Shown piece by piece: positions 18,385-26,707 of a stretch of DNA of 64,000 nt (positions are counted from its first letter, which is position 1; each line of letters starts with the position of its first letter). The notes below the pieces were generated by a model. The model was not told where the DNA came from. It saw only the letters and a program-made list of their open reading frames with translations, and made no database searches. The translations under genes and the position numbers were made by a program. Source of the stretch: Bacteroidota bacterium (lineage in GTDB: Bacteria > Bacteroidota > Bacteroidia > B-17B0 > Aurantibacillaceae); the NCBI GenBank assembly GCA_013816615.1, contig JACDED010000005.1:1-64000 (forward strand), given 5' to 3'.

Positions 18385-19395
18385 TTAAGATTTTAAATCC
18401 TGGATATCCAACATACCAACAGGTTTTCCGCCATCGGTAACAACTATTGTATCTACATTTGTTTTCTTAAATAATAGATTAGCTTCATTTAATAAAACGT
18501 TGCCATCAATAGTAATTGGTTCGCGGTATTCAAGATCGCTTAATTTTTTAGATAAGATGTCGCGGCCTTTATCACCTAATAATTTACGAAGGCTTCCATC
18601 GGTAAATACACCTTTAATGCTGCCATCTTTTTTAACTACTGTTATAGCACCAAAATTAAATTCAGTTAATTTAATAATAGCATCAGTAATGTTAGTGTCT
18701 TCTGAAACTATAGGATTAACACCATTGATAGCTTCTTTTACTTTTACCATCATTAAGCGGGTATCCATAATAAACTGATCGGTACCAACGGTTGTAAAAT
18801 TATTTTCAGTTAATTGTTTTAATATTTTTAGTGGTACAGTAATAGTGTGTACGCCAATATTAATGGCATTACGCACATGCTCAACCGTTCTAACAGATGA
18901 GAACATGATCTTTGTATCGTAACCATAAATATCAACCGCGTCAACGCATTGCTCAACTAAAGCCAATGCATCATGACCCTGATCCTGTAAACGGCCAACT
19001 AAAGGGCAAACATAAGTAGCACCTGCCTGCATAGCCATATAAGCTTGCTGAAGCGTATAAACCAAATGTACATTTACTAAATAACCTTTATCACGCAGCA
19101 TTTTACAGGCACGAACACCTTCTAATGATACAGGGATCTTAAATACTGTTTTATTAGGGTCAAGGCCCAGTTTAATCTGGCGCTCAGCTTCAGCCAAAAC
19201 TTCTTCTGCTGTATTTCCTAAGGCCTCGATCTGAAGCACAGGAACTATTTTACTAAGCTTTACAATTGTGCCGTCAATATCGGTAATCCCTTCTTTTTGC
19301 ATAAAAGTTGGGGTGGTGGTTAAACCGTTCAAGAAGCCTAATTTAAAACCTTCTTCAATTTCTTTTAAGTTGGCTGAGTCTAAATATAATTCCAT
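18385..19395 (-). CDS. Transaldolase/fructose-6-phosphate aldolase-like protein fused to a C-terminal CBS pair
   Basis: MELYLDSANLKEIEEG, TVFKIPVSLEGVRACKML, AGATYVCPLVGRLQDQGHD; then IKGVFTDGSLRKLL / VDTIVVTDGGKPVGMLDIQDL CBS motifs. Confidence 0.85.
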   Translation of the reverse strand: MELYLDSANLKEIEEGFKLGFLNGLTTTPTFMQKEGITDIDGTIVKLSKIVPVLQIEALGNTAEEVLAEAERQIKLGLDPNKTVFKIPVSLEGVRACKMLRDKGYLVNVHLVYTLQQAYMAMQAGATYVCPLVGRLQDQGHDALALVEQCVDAVDIYGYDTKIMFSSVRTVEHVRNAINIGVHTITVPLKILKQLTENNFTTVGTDQFIMDTRLMMVKVKEAINGVNPIVSEDTNITDAIIKLTEFNFGAITVVKKDGSIKGVFTDGSLRKLLGDKGRDILSKKLSDLEYREPITIDGNVLLNEANLLFKKTNVDTIVVTDGGKPVGMLDIQDLKS

Positions 19396-19465
19396 TTTAG
19401 TGTATTAAATTAAAGTGTAAAGAAACTAAAAAAAATTGGATTTTTTAGCATTGCTTATAAATAAG

Positions 19466-19491
19466 AAAACCCCGGAAAATTCCGGGGTTTT
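19466..19491. terminator. Hairpin AAAACCCCGGAA-AA-TTCCGGGGTTTT
   Basis: Perfect arms with flanking T-run. Confidence 0.85.
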
Positions 19492-19512
19492 ACAGTAAAA
19501 TTTAAAAAATAT

Positions 19513-20280
19513 TTATTTTATGATCAACTTTTTTGTAACAGAGTTGTTTGCGGTTTTTATTTGTGCAAAATAAACTCCAGAGCTTAATCCATCTACATTA
19601 AGATCGATCTTGTTCTTTCCTTCTGCCATGTTTACATTCTTTTCTGAAACAACAGCGCCAAGAGCATTATAAATAACCACTTTAGCATTTGTTGCTTTTT
19701 GCGAATTAACTTTTATAACCGTTGCATCTGTAGCAGGATTAGGAAATAATTCGAAAGAAGAAAGCACGTTTGCACTCACTTCATTAACTCCTAAAGGACC
19801 ATTGTATTTAATGCTAAACTCTAACGAGTCGTTATGATTAGCTACGTTATAAAAACAATATTTTACATAACTGTAACCAACAGCTGTTGCTTCTGCAAGA
19901 TCTGTAGTTAAAATATTATATGAACCTATTACCTGCGAAGCGCTTTGACCTGAATTTAAAGTTAAAGCCATTAAAGATGTATCCACCTCAGCACCATAAC
20001 ACTGGCTACCAAAGCAAAAATGCGCATCGGCAGTTGTTGAAGTTGCAGCAACTACGTTTAACATAATATCGCGACGAACAACATGGTATGATTTTGTACT
20101 TGCACTAGTATTTGTAAGATCAAAATCAATACTTGTTATTGTGTTTGGGGTTGTATTAGATTCAATAATAGTATTAGCAGCAACTGTAGCAGATGTTGCC
20201 ATATTTGTAACTAAAATACTGTTTTGAGAAAGGCCTTTTAAACAAAAAAGAGAAATTAAAATAAATAAAGATTTTTTCAT
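19513..20280 (-). CDS. T9SS-secreted hypothetical protein
   Basis: Signal peptide; C-terminal FELFPNPATDATVIKVNS...GVYFAQIKTANNSVTKKLIIK sorting domain. Confidence 0.85.
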   Translation of the reverse strand: MKKSLFILISLFCLKGLSQNSILVTNMATSATVAANTIIESNTTPNTITSIDFDLTNTSASTKSYHVVRRDIMLNVVAATSTTADAHFCFGSQCYGAEVDTSLMALTLNSGQSASQVIGSYNILTTDLAEATAVGYSYVKYCFYNVANHNDSLEFSIKYNGPLGVNEVSANVLSSFELFPNPATDATVIKVNSQKATNAKVVIYNALGAVVSEKNVNMAEGKNKIDLNVDGLSSGVYFAQIKTANNSVTKKLIIK

Positions 20281-20294
20281 TTTTTAAATTTTAA

Positions 20295-20326
20295 AAAGCC
20301 TTGCCAGCCTTAACCGGCAAGGCTTT
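20295..20326. terminator. Hairpin AAAGCCTTGCC...GGCAAGGCTTT
   Basis: 11-bp perfect stem between same-strand genes. Confidence 0.75.
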
Positions 20327-20338
20327 AATTAATACAAA

Positions 20339-22291
20339 TTATTTAGTAACAGTTAATTTTTTAACCATTGAACCATTTTTTGATTCAACCATTACATTAT
20401 ATAAACCGCTAGCAAATTGGGTAGCATCTAATTGAATAGCATTAACACCTACGTTTAAGTCAACTTGTTTGTTTAAAACAATTTGTCCTAAAGCGTTTAA
20501 TACTGTAACGTTTGCTTTTCCTTCAACAACAGCAGTGATGTTTAAATTAGTTTCACCTTTAGTTGGGTTAGGATACACTTCAAAACTTACTTCGTTTGTA
20601 GCGTTAGCTTTAATAGCAGTTGGATTAGCTTGCGTTAAGTTGATATTATCAACATACATATTATTTCCATAATCAGATGTTGCAACAAATTTAACTAACA
20701 GATTTGGATTGCTAGCATAAGCTGACATATTTACCAAAACTGATTTCCATTGTGTGGCAGTTGGAATGAAAGCAGCAGTTGTTAATGGAGCAGTAGCTAA
20801 AACAGTTCCAGCCTGGCTGAATACAGTTGTCCAGTTTGCACCACAATCAATTGAAGCTTTAACTTCTAATTTATCATTTTCGTTATTTGGAGAAGCAGTA
20901 TAATAAGTATAAGCTACATCAAAACCTAATACAGGCGCAGTCATAGCAGTAAGATCTGTTGGTGGCAAATAAAGATCATCAGCATCACCGATTACACCAT
21001 TGTTGTAGAAATCGTATTTAGAAGCTCCTGTGTTAGTACCATAAGCACCAACAGTTCCTAATCTTGACCAAGTTGGGCCATTATCGTTATTTACTCTTGT
21101 CCAGTTTGTTGGAGGAAAAGTTACCCCAGTAAATGCTTCAGTTACAGGTAAAGCAAAATAAGTTGGTGAACAAACAAAAATTGTTTTAGCCGTATTGTTA
21201 GCAAGGTTGTTTTCGCCACCGCTTACAGCAGTAATGTTATAAGTGTAAGTATGAGAACCCGCAGTTGTAGTAAGTAAGTTCATTGGAATAGTAGTAGAAG
21301 CGCCAGCTGCTAAGTTACCAGTCCAAACTACGTTCGCGCCAACAACAGCATCTAATGCCGGAGAAACTGTAAAAGCAGTAATTGCATTTGAACCAATGTT
21401 TTTAACAGTTACCGTTGGAATTAATGTAGTTGAACAAACTACCGCATTAATGTTAGCTGTAATTGCTTTAGCATCGTTAGTTAAAGCAGCAGGTTGAGCC
21501 ATTGCAGCTTGTGCTACTTTTTTGTTACCATCATCCTGGATAAAACCTACAAAAGCAACTTCAGATTTATCTCTGATGTATGAAGGTAATACACAGTTAA
21601 TTGTAAAAGTTTGGTTTTGTCCAACGATCCAAGAAGAAGCCATTGGCGTACCCGCTTGAATAGAAGGGAAAGATTTAACTGCTACATCCTGGAAATACGT
21701 TTCACCGTTAGTTCCTGGTTGTGTTGCGAATTGAATATTTCTTTCAGTCATAACTAAACGGTAAATTAAAGAGCCTGTTGCTGTAAAAGCAGCAGTAGCT
21801 GTAATGTTTACTGTTAATGTAACTGATGAAAAAGTTGGATCCCATGCACGTGCCATTGTAATATTAAAAGCAGATGTGTATGAAGATGCAGTAGTAATAA
21901 CTCCATTTGTTAAGTTAGCCGGATGATCAGAGATCGCACCGAAAACAGTTGCATTTTGACCGTCAATTCTGCTTGAAGGTGCAGAGCTGATAGCATAACC
22001 GTAACCACCATTTGCAACTGATTTATAACGCCAGTCGATTTCTGTTTGGTTAGTTTTATATAAAGACCATGTTGGAGTTGGAGCCGAAGGAATTGGCACC
22101 TGCCATTTAAGAGGAATTATTTTAGTAACGTTTGTTGGCGATAATAAAAGTAAGTTCAAACCAGGGTTAGTAGATGCACACGGAGGACACGTTTCTCCTG
22201 TGAACTCTTCGTATAATGACATACGTGGAGATTGAGCTACAGCTACAACTCCTGCAATCATTAATCCAAATGTTAGTAGATTTTTTTTCAT
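20339..22291 (-). CDS. T9SS-secreted Omp28/thioredoxin-like protein, paralog 1 (CPPC)
   Basis: RMSLYEEFTGETCPPCASTNPGLN; cleaved-adhesin-like DDLYLPPTDLTAM; T9SS CTD FEVYPNPTKGE...MVKKLTVTK. Confidence 0.85.
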   Translation of the reverse strand: MKKNLLTFGLMIAGVVAVAQSPRMSLYEEFTGETCPPCASTNPGLNLLLLSPTNVTKIIPLKWQVPIPSAPTPTWSLYKTNQTEIDWRYKSVANGGYGYAISSAPSSRIDGQNATVFGAISDHPANLTNGVITTASSYTSAFNITMARAWDPTFSSVTLTVNITATAAFTATGSLIYRLVMTERNIQFATQPGTNGETYFQDVAVKSFPSIQAGTPMASSWIVGQNQTFTINCVLPSYIRDKSEVAFVGFIQDDGNKKVAQAAMAQPAALTNDAKAITANINAVVCSTTLIPTVTVKNIGSNAITAFTVSPALDAVVGANVVWTGNLAAGASTTIPMNLLTTTAGSHTYTYNITAVSGGENNLANNTAKTIFVCSPTYFALPVTEAFTGVTFPPTNWTRVNNDNGPTWSRLGTVGAYGTNTGASKYDFYNNGVIGDADDLYLPPTDLTAMTAPVLGFDVAYTYYTASPNNENDKLEVKASIDCGANWTTVFSQAGTVLATAPLTTAAFIPTATQWKSVLVNMSAYASNPNLLVKFVATSDYGNNMYVDNINLTQANPTAIKANATNEVSFEVYPNPTKGETNLNITAVVEGKANVTVLNALGQIVLNKQVDLNVGVNAIQLDATQFASGLYNVMVESKNGSMVKKLTVTK

Positions 22292-22480
22292 GATTTTTAA
22301 ATTGATTTAGTTATTAATAGTCTAACAAATATAATCATCCACGTTTAATATATCAAGCAGAATTGTGTTAAAAACAAAAGTTTCATTATGGGCTTCAACT
22401 CGCCCGCTAATTCATGCATTTAGCCACTTTTAAACATTCAAAAAACTCATTTTTGAGGTTCATCTAAATAATCTAAAAAC

Positions 22481-22516
22481 AAAAAAGGCTGCTTTTTAAA
22501 GAAAGCAGCCTTTTTT
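22481..22516. terminator. Hairpin AAAAAAGGCTGCTTT...AAAGCAGCCTTTTTT
   Basis: 15-bp perfect stem. Confidence 0.88.
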
Positions 22517-22534
22517 AGAAAAAATTAAAATTCC

Positions 22535-24523
22535 TTACTTTGAAATGATCAGTTTTTTAGTCTGTTTTTTGTTTTCAGATTGTAAAGTTATAATGTAAAC
22601 ACCTGCTGCTAAATTTTTGCAATCAAAATTTACATTATTTGATCCAATATTTAATTTATGATCGTTACTATAAACTAATTGCCCTATCGAATTCATAACA
22701 CTTATTTTTACTTCTGCATTTACAGCCGCTTTTACAAAAACAGTTGCTTCATCAGTTGCAGGATTTGGATAAATTTCAAACTCTAAATTAACAGCTTCTG
22801 TGTTTTTTACTGATAAAGGACTGGTTTGTTGTAAATTAATATTATCTAAAAACAAACGATTACCTACATTACTCTTACCCCAAAATTTTACTAATACCTG
22901 TGGTGCATTTGCATAAGCTGCTAAAGGTATAGCCGTGGTTGACCATTGTGCGGCTGTTGGAACAAAGAATGTAGCACCGTTAACTGGCGCTGTAGCCATT
23001 GTACTTCCACCGTTTGAATAAATAGTAGTCCAGGTGTTTCCACAGTCTGTTGAGATCTTAGCTTTTAACGAATCTTTTGAAGATGCTGAGATCTGGCAAT
23101 ACGAAATATCAAATCTTAATTCAGGATTTGTAATTCCCGTAAGATCAGTTGGTGGTAAATAAATTTCATCAATATCTCCATTTGTAATTGAATTTACCTG
23201 GAATAACATTGATTCACCACTTAAACCATACCCCCCCGCTAATGTACTTCTTGTAAATGTATTAACGCCATTGTCAAGATTAAATAACGCCCAGTTTGTT
23301 GGAGGGAAAGTAGTACTTACAAAACCTTGATTTACCGGACCCGCGAAATAAGTTGTAGGTGTAATAAAGAATAACTTTTTAGTGTTATTGCTTGATACAA
23401 CATCGCCACCACTAACGCCAGAAATATTATAAGAATAGGTATGCGCTCCGGCAGAAGTGTTGATCAAATTCATAATAACACCTGTAGTTGCTGTTGGCGC
23501 TAAGCTTCCTGTCCAAAAAATATCTGCACCCGGAACACCATCTAACACCGGTGTTATAGTCATTGCTGTAATAGCATTTACACCATTATTTTTAATACTG
23601 ATGTTTGGAACTAAAGTAGAAGTACATCCTACAGAAGGAATTGAAATAGATAATGCTTTAGCATCGTTTGAAATTTGAGGCTGCAATGTTCTTGCTGCTT
23701 GGTAGATTTTTTTTGTTCCGTCTTCCTGCACAAAACCTACAAAAGCCATTTGGCCTTTATCATAAATATATGAAGGTATAGCACAGTTAACTACAAAAGT
23801 TTGTGTTTGTCCTGCTATCCATGTGCCCGGTAATAATGTACCCATGCTGGTTAAAGCTGTACCTGTACCAACTGTAGTTGGATAGGATTTTCTAACCGGA
23901 TCAGCAAAATCTTTTTCGCCATTAGTTCCTGAGGGCGAATCAAAATTGATCAAACGTTCAACTAAACATAAACGGTAAACTAAATTACCCGAAGCGGTAA
24001 ACGCTGTTGAAGATTGTACCGTAACAGTAACCGCGCAGTTGTTGAATAAAGGATCCCAGGCAGTAGTCATGTTAATTGAAAAATTTGTTGTTTGAGATTG
24101 CGCGCTGCTAATAACTGCATTGCTGATATAAAAAGGATGATCTTGTGGTGCACCAAAATCCCATTGATGTCTTCCATCTAAACGGCCCGCAGGCGCAGAG
24201 TTAATACCATTGGTAATTGAACTAGTGGGTGTGTTTTGACTTGGATAATTATATCCTGTAGATTTATAACGCCAGTCTATTTCTGCCTGATTTGTTTTGT
24301 ATAATGACCAGGTGTTTGACGGGGCTGAAGGAATTGGCACCTGCCATTTAATAGCAATAACTTTAGCACTGTTATTTGCCAAAGTTACATTTAACGCAGG
24401 ATTGGTTGATGCACATGGCGCGCAATTCTCTCCTGTAAATTCTTCAAATAACGACATACGCACTTGTGCATTTGTGCATAAAGCTGTTATTAGTAATGCT
24501 AAAATTAAGTAAGTTTTTTTCAT
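22535..24523 (-). CDS. T9SS-secreted Omp28/thioredoxin-like protein, paralog 2 (CAPC)
   Basis: RMSLFEEFTGENCAPCASTNPALN; same layout as paralog 1; CTD FEIYPNPATDEA...QTKKLIISK. Confidence 0.85.
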   Translation of the reverse strand: MKKTYLILALLITALCTNAQVRMSLFEEFTGENCAPCASTNPALNVTLANNSAKVIAIKWQVPIPSAPSNTWSLYKTNQAEIDWRYKSTGYNYPSQNTPTSSITNGINSAPAGRLDGRHQWDFGAPQDHPFYISNAVISSAQSQTTNFSINMTTAWDPLFNNCAVTVTVQSSTAFTASGNLVYRLCLVERLINFDSPSGTNGEKDFADPVRKSYPTTVGTGTALTSMGTLLPGTWIAGQTQTFVVNCAIPSYIYDKGQMAFVGFVQEDGTKKIYQAARTLQPQISNDAKALSISIPSVGCTSTLVPNISIKNNGVNAITAMTITPVLDGVPGADIFWTGSLAPTATTGVIMNLINTSAGAHTYSYNISGVSGGDVVSSNNTKKLFFITPTTYFAGPVNQGFVSTTFPPTNWALFNLDNGVNTFTRSTLAGGYGLSGESMLFQVNSITNGDIDEIYLPPTDLTGITNPELRFDISYCQISASSKDSLKAKISTDCGNTWTTIYSNGGSTMATAPVNGATFFVPTAAQWSTTAIPLAAYANAPQVLVKFWGKSNVGNRLFLDNINLQQTSPLSVKNTEAVNLEFEIYPNPATDEATVFVKAAVNAEVKISVMNSIGQLVYSNDHKLNIGSNNVNFDCKNLAAGVYIITLQSENKKQTKKLIISK

Positions 24524-24613
24524 CGATTATTATTTAAAGGTTATTTCTTTTAGAGCCTAGACATCTAAGTTAAATATCAATTATTGAAAAATCAATATTA
24601 ATATGTTAAAATA

Positions 24614-24643
24614 AAAAGGCTGCCCCAAAACGGGCAGCCTTTT
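24614..24643. terminator. Hairpin AAAAGGCTGCCC...GGGCAGCCTTTT
   Basis: 12-bp perfect stem. Confidence 0.88.
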
Positions 24644-24661
24644 AAATGTATTAAAGAAAAA

Positions 24662-26578
24662 TTATTTAGAAATAATTAATTTTTTTGTGCTTGAATTTTT
24701 ACCTGATTCAACAATTAAAAAATAAACACCGTTTGCAAATTCTTTAGTATCTAATTTAATATTTGTAGATCCTGCATTAACCGTTGCTTGTTTTATGTAA
24801 ACAACTTGCCCAATAGCATTCATTACTTTAATTGTTGAAGTTCCTGAGTTAGCAGAAGTAATTTTTAAAGTAGTTTCATTTGCTGCAGGATTTGGGAAAA
24901 CAGAAAGGTTTGCGTCTTCGCGATTTATGATAGCAATACCTGATGGGTTAGGCTGCGAAAGATTAATATTATCTAAGTAAAGATTATTTCCGTTATCGTT
25001 GGTAACTTTAAATTTGATCAACACATTTGGCATAGCAAATCCAGTTAATGCTATAGTTTCGCTAATCCAATCAGATGATTGTAGTGCATTAAACACCGAA
25101 GTAGTTGCGCCTGTTGTAGCTAATACCGATCCTGCTTTGCTATAAACATTTGTCCATGTTGCCCCGCAATTACTCGAAACAAGAATATCTAATTTATCAT
25201 TCTCACTATTACGTTGTGCTTTTGCAATATCAAATTTCAATACAGGCACACCCGATCCGTCTAAATTTGTTGGCGGCAAGTATAACTCATCCTCATCGCC
25301 AATTACAGTGTTTGTATAAAAATCAAATTTAACAGCTCCAAAATCATTTGAATTGGCAAAAGCACCGGTATTTACTACTCTGCTAAAAGTTGGGCCGTTG
25401 TTTGAGTTTACCCTTGTCCAGTTTACCGGAGGAAAAGTAGCAAATGCAAAATCTTCATTTATTGTTCCTATTTGAGAATTCGTAGCCACTAAATAATTTA
25501 CTTTATTAGAAACAACAAATAAATTATAGGGATTCGCCATTACTAATGTATAAGAAAACGTGTGAACTCCTGAAGCAGTTGGAGTACTGGTTGCATCTAA
25601 AACCAAAGTATTGGTTGCACCAGCAGCTAAATTACCTGTCCATTGTGTAGGAGTTCCGGCAATACCATCATTATATGGTGTTACTGTAAAAGCAGTGATA
25701 GGATTTGCGCCATTATTTTTAATAATGATTTGTGGTGTAATGGTTGAAGCACATGTTACATCAACTTTAGCATCTAAAGCTGTTAAAGCATCTGTAGGTA
25801 TAGCAACTTTATCTGCCATTGCTGCTTGTAAAACATTTTTATTTGCTTCGTTTTGAATAAAACAAACAAGTGCTACTTCACTTTTTTTTCTTGTATATGC
25901 AGGCATTGGGCAATTAAGTGTAAAAGTTTGTGTTTGGCCTGTAGTCCAGTTATTACCAATACTCATACCACCTAAAGTTGGGAAAGATTTAATAGCTGCA
26001 TTTTCAAAATTCTTTTCACCATTGGTACCCGGCTGTACGCTAAACTGTATAAGCCTTTCAACCATTACTGTTTTTAAATTTAAAGCGCCTGTAGTTGCAA
26101 AATTAGCACTTGCCTGGATAGTAACAGTTAAGTTTACCGAGCTACAGGTTGCATCCCATGCACGTACCATTGTAATTGCAAATGGTGAAGTAATTGCCTG
26201 CGAAGTATTAATTAAAGATGGTGTACAATAAACAGCGTGATCTGATGTTCCACCAAAAACCGTAAGGCTTTGTCCGTCCATTCTGCCTTGTGGTGCAGAG
26301 TTAACAGAATAATAACTCAAACGTGCATTTGCTTCGGCAGCATTTGTTTGGTATAAAGACCATGTAGTTGTTGGCGCACTTGGAATTGGCACCTGCCATT
26401 TAATCGCAACAACTTTTGAAGCATTAGCAGTTAAAGTAGCATTTAGGCCTGGGTTTGTACTGGCGCATGGCGGACAGGTTTCCCCGGTAAATTCTTCAAA
26501 CAAAGATAAACGCGGCGTTTGTGCAAAAACAGTCATGCCAGCAATCATCAATGTTGTTATAAGTAAACTTTTTTTCAT
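24662..26578 (-). CDS. T9SS-secreted Omp28/thioredoxin-like protein, paralog 3 (CPPC)
   Basis: RLSLFEEFTGETCPPCASTNPGLN; same layout; CTD LSVFPNPAANET...STKKLIISK. Confidence 0.85.
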   Translation of the reverse strand: MKKSLLITTLMIAGMTVFAQTPRLSLFEEFTGETCPPCASTNPGLNATLTANASKVVAIKWQVPIPSAPTTTWSLYQTNAAEANARLSYYSVNSAPQGRMDGQSLTVFGGTSDHAVYCTPSLINTSQAITSPFAITMVRAWDATCSSVNLTVTIQASANFATTGALNLKTVMVERLIQFSVQPGTNGEKNFENAAIKSFPTLGGMSIGNNWTTGQTQTFTLNCPMPAYTRKKSEVALVCFIQNEANKNVLQAAMADKVAIPTDALTALDAKVDVTCASTITPQIIIKNNGANPITAFTVTPYNDGIAGTPTQWTGNLAAGATNTLVLDATSTPTASGVHTFSYTLVMANPYNLFVVSNKVNYLVATNSQIGTINEDFAFATFPPVNWTRVNSNNGPTFSRVVNTGAFANSNDFGAVKFDFYTNTVIGDEDELYLPPTNLDGSGVPVLKFDIAKAQRNSENDKLDILVSSNCGATWTNVYSKAGSVLATTGATTSVFNALQSSDWISETIALTGFAMPNVLIKFKVTNDNGNNLYLDNINLSQPNPSGIAIINREDANLSVFPNPAANETTLKITSANSGTSTIKVMNAIGQVVYIKQATVNAGSTNIKLDTKEFANGVYFLIVESGKNSSTKKLIISK

Positions 26579-26691
26579 GTAATTTCTTTTTAGATTTTAG
26601 CTCTAACAAATATAGTAAACTCTTCTCATAACGGAATTGCACAAACCGTTAATTTTTTGGTACAAATCAACTCAAACCCACAATTTATAAG

Positions 26692-26699
26692 TAATTTTG
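26692..26699 (+). promoter_or_regulatory. Putative -7 box TAATTTTG for mfd
   Basis: TAnnTTTG match 8 nt before ATG 26708. Confidence 0.4.
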
Positions 26700-26707
26700 C
26701 AACCGAA

